DNA from: Pneumocystis sp. 'macacae'
Taxonomy: Eukaryota; Ascomycota; Pneumocystomycetes; Pneumocystales; Pneumocystaceae
Assembly (NCBI GenBank): GCA_018127085.1
Contig: CM030735.1
Location: 1 to 64,000, forward strand
Direction: 5' to 3'
DNA: 64,000 bases
In this document: piece by piece, positions 10,619-20,310 of the stretch
Layout: each line of letters begins with the position of its first letter
How positions within the stretch are numbered: position 1 is the stretch's first letter
Program-made: the position numbers and the translations under genes
The notes under the pieces: generated by a model
What the model was told of the DNA's origin: nothing
Database searches by the model: none
What the model saw: the letters and a program-made list of their open reading frames with translations, nothing else

Positions 10619-10963
10619 ATTCTGACCGACGACCTGAAAACCGAGTTTGCCGGGTCATCTTGAGCTTTCACGCAGAAACCAACGCAATATGCGATAAACG
10701 TAATGTTAGTGTGCTCCTTATCTTTTGCTGAGGTTCTTGTCACGTGATAAATTCAAAATTTGTGTGGGGTAATGCGGGGTAACGCGGGGTAAACGCGAAA
10801 ATTGAATTACGATAAACGAAGATAAAAGACGTGGTGAATGGGCATAAAGAGCATAGGTAGATGAAAATATGGGCAGATTACGCGAGAGTACGTCTCGTTG
10901 AATGCACTTCATGTCAATTGTTCCTTAATATACATGCTTTTCCCAACCATGCTCATTTGTCCC
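10619..10963. repeat. Spacer between MSG copies 1 and 2 with CACGTG-GGGGTAA module
   Basis: The spacer contains GTCACGTGA (10739-10747), then AAATTCAAAATTTGTG and three GGGGTAA-type repeats (about 10764-10791). The order and spacing closely match 14176-14220 in the next spacer. Both spacers carry CAGAATTTGGCG at the MSG junction. There is no credible gene. It may hold a protein-binding site or recombination signal; that is inference. Confidence 0.7.
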
Positions 10964-13900
10964 TTAAATCATAACTGAAATAACCATTCCCAATAACACC
11001 CCTCTCATTACACCCCACCCTGTCATCTTCAACCCTCCACTTGGATGCACATCTCCTGCCTCATCCCCTGTTGTACATCTTGTAGGCTTACAGCGTCTTG
11101 TTGATGTCAATGTTACAGTCGATGTAATAGTAGATGTAGATGTAGACGTGCTTGTGTATGTGGATGTCTTCGTGACCCATGTATCCGTTGTCTGAATAGA
11201 CGTGCATTTTTCTAGATCTTCTGTCTTTCCTCCTTGTCCGACTATCTTAGTCGTCGTCGTTGTCTCTGTTTTCGTCTCCGTGTGTACTTTATGCTCCGTC
11301 ACGTCCAATGGCTTCACCTTCGAACATATTTCATTTATTTTTTTACATGTATCTTCACATTCCGGGCACTCCTTTTTAAAACCACACTTCTTCGCTGAGT
11401 CTTCACACTCCTCCTTTATCTCTACATACAAAGTGAACGCCTGCGATACCAAATCAAACGCCGTTACTTCTTCTTCTGTCACCTTTACTGCCACATGTAC
11501 TTTTGTATCTCTCCTAACAAGCTTAAATTGCTTTTCGTTTTTTACTACTGCTGTTGCTGCTTCTTTATTTCCTGAACTATTATTTGTTGTCTTCGTTGTA
11601 GCTAAAACAAGGTTTGCTTTTTTCAATGCATCTTCTGCTGCTTTTCTGCTAGTTTCATATTCGTCTGCTCTTTCTTTAAGCTTCTTTTCAGCCTCTATGA
11701 GTTTCTTTTCTAACTTAGGGCACTGCTTCTTTACTCGTTCTATAAGTTTTTCACAAAGTCTATTTCTAACATTTTCATCATCATTTTTTTTAGTGCCATC
11801 AGTGCACAAAGTGTTAAGTTTATTAGTTGCATTTTTCAATATTGCACAGTACTTGTCAAGTTCTGCTTTACATTCTGCCTTTTCCTTTAGGTGACCCTTC
11901 AGTTCATCAATTGCTTTCACTTCCAATTCCTCTTGCTCAATGAATGATTTACACTGTTCTTTCAGTTCTTCACATTTTCCGCCATTTGCGGTCGTCAAGT
12001 TCTTGCAACTCAACATATACTTATTGCAATATGGTACCCAACTGGTACATATCTTTTCTTTTTCACCATTATTATTCTTCGCCTCCTCTACAATGTTATC
12101 TGTTTTCATATGCCCGTCTAATGCTGCACACTTGGACTTGACGCTCTTCGTGATAATCCTGCATGTAACATTCTGCGCCAGGCATGCAAGAACAAACTGA
12201 TTTCTCCTATTCCAAGCATTGCATCGTTCATTCAACTTTTCTACACACTGATCAAACACATCCAAATTTTTTGTTTTCTCCTTCAACAACTCCTCCTCCA
12301 ACTCTTCTGCACTCTCCAATCGTCTGCAATGTTGATTCAGCGTGTGACACGGCCACCAAATTTCCCTTGAATCCGGTCCCAGCTCTTCGCATTTCTTCCC
12401 CAACACCCTGCAATCCTTCTTCGTCGGGAAATCCCGTCTTTCATTCAAGAGCTCCTGCAAATAAACTGCCCTCATCCGCAAGTCTGTTGAAAGCGTAAGC
12501 GCTGTGTTTTTCGGATTCATGCACAGGACGAACAATTCATCGCTCAATCCTTTTAGTTCTCCACAGGCTTTTACCAACTTCTTTTGAAGATCTTCAAACC
12601 ACGTTGGATTTGAACCCTGCAATGATCCCCGCAATTCGTGTTGCAACACCTCATTTGCTACTGCATCGAGTCCCTTTTTGTAGCACGCCGCTCTTAAGTT
12701 ATTGCAGGGTTTGTCAGTACCTCCTTGGCCTCCAAAATAGAGACAGTCTGACTCCAGAGTTCTGCAATCTTTCTCAGTAATAAATGTTGGCAAGTTATAC
12801 CATCCAATAACTGTATTTAGATTACTTCCAAACAGATATTTATTTCCGATTCTTTTAGTGAGAGCAAGGGAACTATCCTTTTGTTTTTCTTCCAATTTAC
12901 CACATTCTTTCGTTCCATTATCAGTTGCTTCATTATCACTCTTACATAGACCTTTCAGAAGCTTATGTTCTTTAAGATCTTTGCATTTTTTGTCAAGTAC
13001 ATCTTTACATTTTGCTTTGATTTCCGATCCAGAACCACTTTGACTCACTAGAAGCAAAAGTTCAGCTACATCTCTTGTGGGCGGTCGCCCAATATAGACC
13101 CCTTCCTTTGCTGCCTCCTCATAAAGCTCCTGCAGCTCTATTTCTTCTGTCACTGTAAGCCCCGGCCGCGTGGGCTCAAAGTCTGAACCCGGTTTCCCGT
13201 AAACTACTCCCTTTTCTTTGCAACTACTTTTGAGTTTCTCGCATTCCAGTTGATCTTTATCTTTACAATCTGTGCTGTAAAAGTAGCATTTCTTAAGTAA
13301 CGGTAGACATTTTGTTTGTAACTGGTTTTCATTTTCTTTTTTCACAAGGTTTTCGACTTCACTTTTAAGAGAATTGCAGATACTTTCTTTCTTAGTCATA
13401 AGGTTTTCACACGTTTTCTCGTCAAAACACAGCACCGTTAATTCATCACTTTCTCCGCTCAATTCCAGGCAAACTTCCTTGAGCCTCTTCTTACATGAAT
13501 TTTCTTCTTTAAGCTTCCCGCTAAGCGCCCTTAAAAGGACATCCTCTGCTACTTCTTTGCGCTTTTTTTGATAACAATTAACCCTTAACTTATTACAGTT
13601 CTCTTTAAGCTTGTCAGGACATGCTCCTTCTAAAAACAGGCATTGTTGTTCATTCCCTTTGCAATCCGTATCTTCCAATTCTGAAATATCTTTTTTAGCT
13701 GCTGTTTTGAGCTTATTTTCAAATGGGGTGCATTTTTCGTCAACCTTATTTTTTAATCCTGTACATTTTGCCTCTGTTTTCCCATTATCTTTACAAATTT
13801 CTTTTAGTTTTGGGTCTACTTCTTCGAATTTGTCATCTGCCTCTTTTAAGTCTTTACAGTATTTTTTAAGTTTTTCTTTGCATTTTGTTTCCTCTTTATA

Positions 13901-14002
13901 ATCCTCTTTTAAAATCAATGCCAAAAGAATCTCTTCATCCTGATATACATTCTGCCCCCCTGGATCCCGCCTCTTAACCGCCCGCGCCACCGCCCCCGCC
14001 AA
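10964..14002 (-). CDS. Major surface glycoprotein (MSG), classical type, copy 2, without start codon
   Basis: This encodes about 1012 residues of a second MSG, clearly homologous to its neighbours but diverged throughout. Shared landmarks are the N-terminal ARAVKRR, an early LALILKEDYKEE block, a cysteine-rich block near residue 120 (CLFLEGACPDKLKENC), a central CYKKGLDAVANEVL block, and the Ser/Thr-rich stretch beginning near residue 938 followed by a hydrophobic GPI-type tail. The frame begins with TTG at the junction element, not ATG, with the same CAGAATTTGGCG string in front as in copy 1. The frame is uninterrupted, so it could serve as a complete donor for antigenic variation. Transcription direction is toward the telomeric end, as known for Pneumocystis subtelomeres. 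Confidence 0.93.
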   Translation of the reverse strand: MAGAVARAVKRRDPGGQNVYQDEEILLALILKEDYKEETKCKEKLKKYCKDLKEADDKFEEVDPKLKEICKDNGKTEAKCTGLKNKVDEKCTPFENKLKTAAKKDISELEDTDCKGNEQQCLFLEGACPDKLKENCNKLRVNCYQKKRKEVAEDVLLRALSGKLKEENSCKKRLKEVCLELSGESDELTVLCFDEKTCENLMTKKESICNSLKSEVENLVKKENENQLQTKCLPLLKKCYFYSTDCKDKDQLECEKLKSSCKEKGVVYGKPGSDFEPTRPGLTVTEEIELQELYEEAAKEGVYIGRPPTRDVAELLLLVSQSGSGSEIKAKCKDVLDKKCKDLKEHKLLKGLCKSDNEATDNGTKECGKLEEKQKDSSLALTKRIGNKYLFGSNLNTVIGWYNLPTFITEKDCRTLESDCLYFGGQGGTDKPCNNLRAACYKKGLDAVANEVLQHELRGSLQGSNPTWFEDLQKKLVKACGELKGLSDELFVLCMNPKNTALTLSTDLRMRAVYLQELLNERRDFPTKKDCRVLGKKCEELGPDSREIWWPCHTLNQHCRRLESAEELEEELLKEKTKNLDVFDQCVEKLNERCNAWNRRNQFVLACLAQNVTCRIITKSVKSKCAALDGHMKTDNIVEEAKNNNGEKEKICTSWVPYCNKYMLSCKNLTTANGGKCEELKEQCKSFIEQEELEVKAIDELKGHLKEKAECKAELDKYCAILKNATNKLNTLCTDGTKKNDDENVRNRLCEKLIERVKKQCPKLEKKLIEAEKKLKERADEYETSRKAAEDALKKANLVLATTKTTNNSSGNKEAATAVVKNEKQFKLVRRDTKVHVAVKVTEEEVTAFDLVSQAFTLYVEIKEECEDSAKKCGFKKECPECEDTCKKINEICSKVKPLDVTEHKVHTETKTETTTTTKIVGQGGKTEDLEKCTSIQTTDTWVTKTSTYTSTSTSTSTITSTVTLTSTRRCKPTRCTTGDEAGDVHPSGGLKMTGWGVMRGVLLGMVISVMI
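13966..13987 (-). promoter_or_regulatory. CRJE-like recombination junction element, MSG copy 2
   Basis: The minus strand reads GCGCGGGCGGTTAAGAGGCG and codes ARAVKRR. It differs from copy 1 by a silent change in the Val codon (GTT against GTC). It lies in frame with the MSG body and has no ATG in front of it. Confidence 0.75.
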
Positions 14003-14369
14003 ATTCTGTCCAACAAAACCAATGCAGCAGTGGTTGGGCTATGCATCTCACTTTCTCTAAAGTTTGTGTTAGATCCATTATTATCACACGCAAAGACAAT
14101 CTTATTGCTTTCATTTTAAAGAGATTTCACGTAAAACTAAGAAATATTCAGTGTGCCTCTTATCTTTCGTTATCTGTCACGTGACAAATCCAAAATTTAT
14201 GTGGGGTAATGTGGGGTAAACGCAAGAGTAAAACTGCGACAGATCAACACAAAATATTGATCAAACGGGGACACGGAAGAACTATGTAAGGATATGTCTT
14301 TTTAAATGCACTTCATGTTAATCATTCCCTTAAATATACATGCCATTCCCAAACCATGTTCATTCACTC
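14003..14369. repeat. Spacer between MSG copies 2 and 3 with CACGTG-GGGGTAA module
   Basis: The spacer contains GTCACGTGAC (14176-14185), AAATCCAAAATTTATG and two GGGGTAA repeats (about 14201-14219). This is the same module as in the other inter-MSG spacer. The conserved MSG 3' flank begins near 14303. There is no credible gene. Confidence 0.7.
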
Positions 14370-17300
14370 TTAAATCATAACCGAAATAACCATTCCTAAT
14401 AACACCCCCTTCATTACACTCCACCCTGTTATCCTCAACCCCCCGCTTGGCGTCACATCCCCCGCCTCATCCCCTGTTGTGCACTTTGTAGGCTTACAGC
14501 GCCTCGTTGATGTTAGTGTTACTGTAGATGTAGTAGTTGACGTAGATGTCGATGTACTGGTGTGCGTCGATGTCTTTGTAACCCACGTGTCCGTTGTCTT
14601 GATTGATTTACACAGTTCTTCTATTGTCTTTCCTTCTGGTCCGACAGTCTTCGTCGTCGTCGTTGTGACGTTCTGTGTCACTATTTCCTGTGACTTTATG
14701 TCTAGCGGCTTCAGACCGCTACATGTCTTGTCAATATTCTTGCACACTTCTTCTATCTCTTTGCAATCCTTCCTAATCCCGCAATCCGAGTTTAGCCGGG
14801 TGCATCGCTCCCTCAATTCTACATATTTTGCTAACACATCTGCTGCCAAATCCAATGCTCTCGCCTCTAGCTCTGTGACCGGCACATCTTTAGCCCCTCT
14901 CCGCACTATCTTTACATGCTTCATGGTATCTTTATCCCTGTTTACTGCTGCGTCCTTTTTGCCCCCATTTTCCGCGTTATCTCCACCTGTCTTTGCAAGA
15001 GACAAAACAAGGTTAGAGTCTTTAATTGCTTTCTCTGCCTGTTTTTTAAGTTCATTAAATTTCTCCAAATCCTTTTTCAGATCTTCTGCTAGTTGTTCTA
15101 ATTCCGCTGGTAATATTGCACATTGCTGCTTTACTTCTGCCACAAGTTTCTGGCAGAGCTCCTTTCTAACTTGATTATCGTCCTTTTGACCGTTATCCTT
15201 GGTGTTAGCTTTGCACAGATTACTGATCGATGCATTTTTTACGTTTTCCAATATTGTGCAATAGCTCTGTAGTGCAGGAATACATTCATTTTTGTCACCC
15301 AATTTTCCGCGAAGCTCCACCTTGAGAGCATCTTCCAATGCCTTCCTGGTGTAAAATGGTTCGCAGTATTTCTTAAGATTTACGCAAAGTTCATCCTTTT
15401 TTAAAACTCCCGGGCAGTTAGGCTCATACTTATTGCAATATGGATACCAAAAAGGACAGATTCTCCCCAATGATGTTATTTCCTTTGTAATATTTTTAAG
15501 AAAATTAACGATTTCTGAAGTTTTTATATTCTTTTCAAATACGTTGCACCTACTTTGCACATCATCTACCATCAGCTTACACGTAGCGTTCTGGAAGGCA
15601 CATACGAGAGAAAAGCGCCCGTCTCCCCTCCTAGCCCATAGATTACACTTTTCTTTCAAATACTTCTCGCAACCCGCATAGTCTTTCAGCGTATCCTTAT
15701 GTTCACTAAGTAAAAGCGCCTTCAGCAGTTCTGTCGTCCCCAGCCGCTCGCACTGCTGCTCCAGCGTATAGCACGGCCACCTGATTTCATTCGAATCCTG
15801 CCTCAGTTCTTGACACTTCCTCCCCAGCTCCTTGCAGTCCTTGTCCCCCGGGAAATCCCGCTTCTTGTCCAGTTGTTCCCGCAGAAAGACCGTTCTCATC
15901 TGGTGATCATGCGTAAGCAACCGGAGTGCCTTTAGTGGCTGTACACACAGAACAAGCAACTCGTCGTACGGAAAGGTCCCTTTATTTCCCTTCAGTTCTC
16001 CACAGACTTTCACTAATTTTTCTTGAAATTCTTTACGCCACGTTTCATTTGAACCATGCAGCAGCCCCCGCATTTCTCTTTGCAACATGCTGTTTGCACG
16101 CGCATCAAGCCCTCTTTTGTAGCACGCTGCCCTCACATTCATACACGCTTTTTCTCCATCATGACAACTCTTTTCAAAATAAAGACAATAAGATTCTAAT
16201 CTTGCACACTCTTCGCTGCTAAGAAATGTTGGTAGTTCTCCCCATCCAAAAATTCCGTTATGTGTATTTTTTTCGTCATAAAGATTATTTTTAAGAATTG
16301 TTGGTGTAAGATTTGTACAAGTTTTGTTAATATCTTTTTCCAATTCTGCACATTTCGTCTTCCCATTTTCACTTAAATCATTTCCATTGCATAAATTCTC
16401 AAGAGCCTCATGTTTATGAGGATCTTTGCAGTGTTCTTTAAGGATTTTTTCACATTCGTCTTTTTCATGTTTCTTTTTAAGCCAGAACGCCAGCAAAGCA
16501 GTCGCATCCCTCACACGCTGTCCCCCAATAACAATGCCCTCTTTTTCAGCCCCCCTGTAAAGCCCTTCCAGTCCTATGTCCTCTGCCAGCGATGTCGCCG
16601 GCCTCGTCGGATCAAAAGGCGGTCCTGGCGGTATATACGCGATGTTTTCTTTTCTACATCTTTCTTCTAATTTATCGCAGTCCGGTGGATGTTCTTCCTC
16701 ACAGTTTCCAACATAAAAGTAACACTGTTCAAGCAATGATAGACATTCTTCTTTTTTAAAACTTCCAAGTACAGTAGTGACACTTGTTTCAAGAGCTTTA
16801 CATTTCTTCCCTTTTTCAGCTATAATTTTTTCGCATGTCTCTTTCTGATTCAGACACGACTGAGTCAACTCGTTGCTTTCTCGACCCAATCCCGGACAAA
16901 TCTCTTTAAGCTTCTTCTCGCATATCTCTGATTTATTAAGATCACTACGAAGCGCCCTCAAAAGAACTTCATTTGCTATTTTTTCACGCTTTTTTTGATA
17001 ACATAGATTCCTTAGCTTGCTACAATTCTCTGTAAGATCTGGACATGCTCCTTCTAAAAACAAGCATTGTTGTTCATTCTCTTTGCAATCATCATCTGTT
17101 AATGTTGAAATAGTTTTTCCTGCGGCTGTTCCGAGCTTTCCTTTGAATTCAGTGCATTTTTTGGTAATTTTGTCTTTCAATCCTGTGCATTTTGTTTCAT
17201 ATTTTGCATTGTCACATATTCCCTTTAGTTTTAGATCTACATTTTCTAACTTCTTATCTGCTTCTTTTAAACTGTCACAGTATTCTTTTAGTTTTTCTTT

Positions 17301-17411
17301 GCAATTTTTTTCCTCTTTATAATCTTCTTTCAAAATCAATGCAAAAATATGCTCCTCATCAATCCCATCATTCTGTGCTGCTTGTGCCCGCCTCTTAACC
17401 GTCCGCGCCAC
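14370..17411 (-). CDS. Major surface glycoprotein (MSG), classical type, copy 3, without start codon
   Basis: This encodes about 1013 residues of a third MSG, the copy nearest the core chromosome. It has the family pattern: N-terminal ARTVKRR, an ILKEDYKEEKNCKEKL block, multiple cysteine pairs, the block CLFLEGACPDLTENC, a CYKRGLDARANSML block, a Ser/Thr-rich stretch from about residue 939 and a hydrophobic tail ending MVISVMI. The codon at the 5' end of the frame is GTG. An in-frame TGA lies roughly 75 bp upstream without an intervening ATG, so this too looks like a silent donor. The 5' flank differs from that of copies 1 and 2 and becomes AT-rich at once, marking the proximal edge of the MSG array. 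No damage to the frame is visible. Confidence 0.93.
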   Translation of the reverse strand: MARTVKRRAQAAQNDGIDEEHIFALILKEDYKEEKNCKEKLKEYCDSLKEADKKLENVDLKLKGICDNAKYETKCTGLKDKITKKCTEFKGKLGTAAGKTISTLTDDDCKENEQQCLFLEGACPDLTENCSKLRNLCYQKKREKIANEVLLRALRSDLNKSEICEKKLKEICPGLGRESNELTQSCLNQKETCEKIIAEKGKKCKALETSVTTVLGSFKKEECLSLLEQCYFYVGNCEEEHPPDCDKLEERCRKENIAYIPPGPPFDPTRPATSLAEDIGLEGLYRGAEKEGIVIGGQRVRDATALLAFWLKKKHEKDECEKILKEHCKDPHKHEALENLCNGNDLSENGKTKCAELEKDINKTCTNLTPTILKNNLYDEKNTHNGIFGWGELPTFLSSEECARLESYCLYFEKSCHDGEKACMNVRAACYKRGLDARANSMLQREMRGLLHGSNETWRKEFQEKLVKVCGELKGNKGTFPYDELLVLCVQPLKALRLLTHDHQMRTVFLREQLDKKRDFPGDKDCKELGRKCQELRQDSNEIRWPCYTLEQQCERLGTTELLKALLLSEHKDTLKDYAGCEKYLKEKCNLWARRGDGRFSLVCAFQNATCKLMVDDVQSRCNVFEKNIKTSEIVNFLKNITKEITSLGRICPFWYPYCNKYEPNCPGVLKKDELCVNLKKYCEPFYTRKALEDALKVELRGKLGDKNECIPALQSYCTILENVKNASISNLCKANTKDNGQKDDNQVRKELCQKLVAEVKQQCAILPAELEQLAEDLKKDLEKFNELKKQAEKAIKDSNLVLSLAKTGGDNAENGGKKDAAVNRDKDTMKHVKIVRRGAKDVPVTELEARALDLAADVLAKYVELRERCTRLNSDCGIRKDCKEIEEVCKNIDKTCSGLKPLDIKSQEIVTQNVTTTTTKTVGPEGKTIEELCKSIKTTDTWVTKTSTHTSTSTSTSTTTSTVTLTSTRRCKPTKCTTGDEAGDVTPSGGLRITGWSVMKGVLLGMVISVMI
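17386..17408 (-). promoter_or_regulatory. CRJE-like recombination junction element, MSG copy 3 (variant)
   Basis: On the minus strand the element begins GCGCGGACGGTTAAG and codes ARTVKRR, with GAC replacing the GGC of the other copies (Ala to Thr). It is in frame with MSG copy 3. If pairing with the expression site needs strict identity, this variant may be a poorer donor. Confidence 0.7.
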
Positions 17412-19695
17412 CGTTTGTATTAAATCTTGTAGAATAAGAAGATAAATTCTTATATGTTTCAGACCATAGTATATGATTTCATTGAGTTTCCGTTAAAAGT
17501 ATTTTGATGAGATGTAGAAACAATTAAAAGAAATCCTGTTTGACTCTAGAATCATATATTAAGTAATTTTTTGTTAATTTTATAAAGCTTCAAATAAATT
17601 CTGAGGCAAAAGTTATAATAGTAAATATACTGTGTTAAGCATATTTTTATTGTGTCTGTTATTTTTAGTTGGTATTCATTTGTAAGATATTTTTAAATGT
17701 CTGGGGTAAATGCGGAGTAAATATAAAAATGAATAAATGAAAAATAAAATATAAAAAGCATAAACAATATTTATCAAATAAAGAATACAAAATAATTTAT
17801 CTAGAAAAATTATACATTTTTGTTAAAATTTAAATTTATATGCGATTTTTTAGCTTCCTTTTATTATTTTGTTTACTTAAATATATGTTTTTTTTCTTAA
17901 TCTTTGTCTATTTATTTTTTAAATTCTTATTTTGAAATTATTTATATTCATTAGTATTATAATATTTTTAAGATTAAAACTAAAGATTAAAACTAAATGA
18001 ATTTGTTTAAAAATTTCTTTAAGTAATAGTATTATTTTGAAATAATTTTAATAAAAATGAAAAAAAAATAAAACAAATATTAAAAAATAATATTTTTTGA
18101 TATAAATTTTATAAGAATAATAACATGTGTAAGAATCCTTATTTATTATAAATGTATATAATTTATTTTTAAAGATAATTCATTTAAAAATTAATATTTA
18201 ATAAATACTATGAAATTAAAAGAAAAAAATATAAAAGTAGAAAATATTATTTATTATTAATTTTAATTTCCCTAAAAAATATTTAATTTTGAAGATTTTA
18301 AATACAAAAAATTAAAAATATAATTCCATTGTTATTTATCTTTTTTTTAAAATTATAGTTTCTAGTTTTATTAATGCGTTTTTATCTTTTTGTAGATATT
18401 TTATAAAAATAATTAATTTATTAAAATTAAAATTATTTTTATTAGCTATTTTCTAGATTACATTTATATAAAAAAGCAGTATTCCATATAATTCAATGGC
18501 GAAAACATGTTGCTAGTCTGGTTTCTAATAAAGTTCTGATTTTACTGTTTTATTTTCCATAAGATAATTACTTTGTTTCTACTATTTATTTCTATTAATG
18601 TTTTTAAAAAATGTGTTTTTTGAATCTTGACAAGAAAATTTGAAAAATAATGAGTAATTTTTTTAATCTTATAATTATTAAAAGTAAAATGATGTTTTAT
18701 TGAAAAGTAGAATCAAGTTGTATTCTATTTAAAAGATATAATTTATTACCTAAAGATAAAATAAGTTTAATTTTAAAATTAGGTTGATTAAATAAGTTTA
18801 AAAGTTTCTAAGTAATCATCATTAGTATCATTAGTGTTAAAATATGTTTCTCCTAGTATTGCATAGTTATGAGTAAAACCTTAAAAAACATTTTATAAAT
18901 TGTCAGATTTTGAAAAATAATATGTACATTTTGCTAAAGTAGGTTTTTTATTTTTATATTAAAACTCTATTAAATTTTTATGTCTTGAAAAAAAATCATG
19001 AGTTAATCCCAGAAAAAGATTATTGAAAGCTATTAGAGGAAACATCTAATACTCTTCAGAGATTTTTAAATGTTACTAGATCTTGTTTGCTTTCTTTATC
19101 ACTGTTCTGTGAACAAAAACAATATTCCTTAAGCAAAAAATAAGTCTTTTTTCAATATATTATTACTCTTAAACCTATATTTAATATTTCTAAGAGCTTT
19201 ATAAATACTTTCTGCTTTTTTTATAAGATAATTGCAGTAATTTTTAGATTTTCCAAAATTTATTTTCATAATTTTAAATGTTTATCACATTTTAATATAT
19301 TTGAATAAATTATATTGTAATCTTGTTATTATTTTTATATTTTGCTTATACTTCTTGTTTTTATGTTATTTTGTGAATTTTAACTTAGAATTTTTAAACA
19401 TTAAAATGAACTATTTTAAGATTTTAATTATATTTTTTTCTGATTTTTTATTTGCAATTAGAGAATATTATATAATTCGCATTTTTAAAAGTTTGTTTAA
19501 TTTAGATTAAAAAACAAATATTTAAAATTAAAAAATTTTAATTTTGATTTTAATCCTAAAATGATTTTAATAACTTCAAATTTAGTATATTAAAAAGAAA
19601 TAATGTTTATAAAAAAAGATAAACATATTATATATAGATATGTATCTAAAGTAATATGATATAAAAATTACGTGTATATTTATTATTAAGATATT
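17412..19695. other. AT-rich transition from MSG array to core genes; possible decayed coding sequence
   Basis: The first 300 bp keep one GGGGTAAATGCGGAGTAAAT element (about 17703-17722), which marks the MSG array edge. After that the DNA is very AT-rich with no gene. Two patches are less AT-rich and read like broken coding sequence: 18455-18560 (plus-strand reading with AVFHIIQWRKHVASLVSNKV) and 18840-19220 (fragments on both strands, interrupted by stops). I recognise no family. A small open frame at 19301-19510 is only Phe/Leu/Ile-rich translation of AT-rich DNA. Confidence 0.45.
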
Positions 19696-20139
19696 TTAAT
19701 AAAATAATTCATGGTACTTATGAGATATTTCAACAACTGAATCAACTGCTCCAAAATCTAGAAAATGTAATCTCTTTAGTAATTAATTAAATTTATACCT
19801 ATATCCTTTCCAAAATTTATAGATGTTAAAACATTTATTGAAAGATCCGGGTTAATTTTTCCTATTATTTCAAATGTATTTCCTTCAATAAAATTAGAGT
19901 CCTATTTTGAAAGTTAGAATATTTGTTTTTAAACTAATGCAAAATTTACTCGGTTTAGATGAACTTCTAATAATCCAGAGCAATCTACTAATGCAGTGTC
20001 TCCTTTTAGTTTTTTAACTTTTACAATCATTCGTACTGTTTGATCAACAAAACGCTCACAAAGAGATGCACTGAGTTCATTTAATGTATAGAAATGTAAT
20101 CAAAAATTATTACTTAATTCTAGGTGTTGGTTTGTCCAT
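19696..20139 (-). CDS. RPA3: Replication protein A 14 kDa subunit (Rpa3/Ssb3), four exons
   Basis: This is the smallest subunit of the heterotrimeric single-strand DNA binding protein RPA, used in replication, repair and checkpoint signalling. Exons 20139-20114, 20070-19950, 19901-19799 and 19757-19696 join in frame to 103 residues, the size of S. pombe Ssb3. The protein begins MDKPTPRINASLCERF, close to the family start (PRxRINAxML), and continues with an OB-fold pattern: FVDQTVRMIVKV, LKGDTALVDCSG, VHLNR, FEIIGKINPDLSINVLTS, then DFGAVDSVVEISHKY and ending ELFY. Introns are 43, 48 and 41 nt with GT..AG ends. It is convergent with nothing and lies just downstream of NUP192. No single exon is long enough to stand out as a gene, so it is easily missed. 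Confidence 0.88.
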
Positions 20140-20310
20140 TATTTAATTTTTGAATTATAAAAAATCTGAATATCTTTATGAACATAATTTTCGTGATTTT
20201 TTTATAAAAATTATTTTTATATTGATATATAATTTTTTAAAATACATATGTATTTATTTATATAATTAAATAAAAATTTAAATTTTCTTACAATTATGAA
20301 TTATTTAAAA

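Noticed and set aside
7616..17398. Plus-strand open frames opposite the MSG genes (for example 8460-9353, 11202-11894, 14479-15174)
   Set aside because: They are antisense shadows of long conserved MSG frames and show no family of their own.
7646..17411. MSG genes as actively expressed in place
   Set aside because: No ATG, no leader and no intron upstream of any copy; in the family expression needs the leader of the expression site.
19301..19510. 69-codon open frame in the AT-rich transition
   Set aside because: Composition is that of translated AT-rich DNA (Phe, Leu, Ile, Asn); no start context, domain or splice structure.
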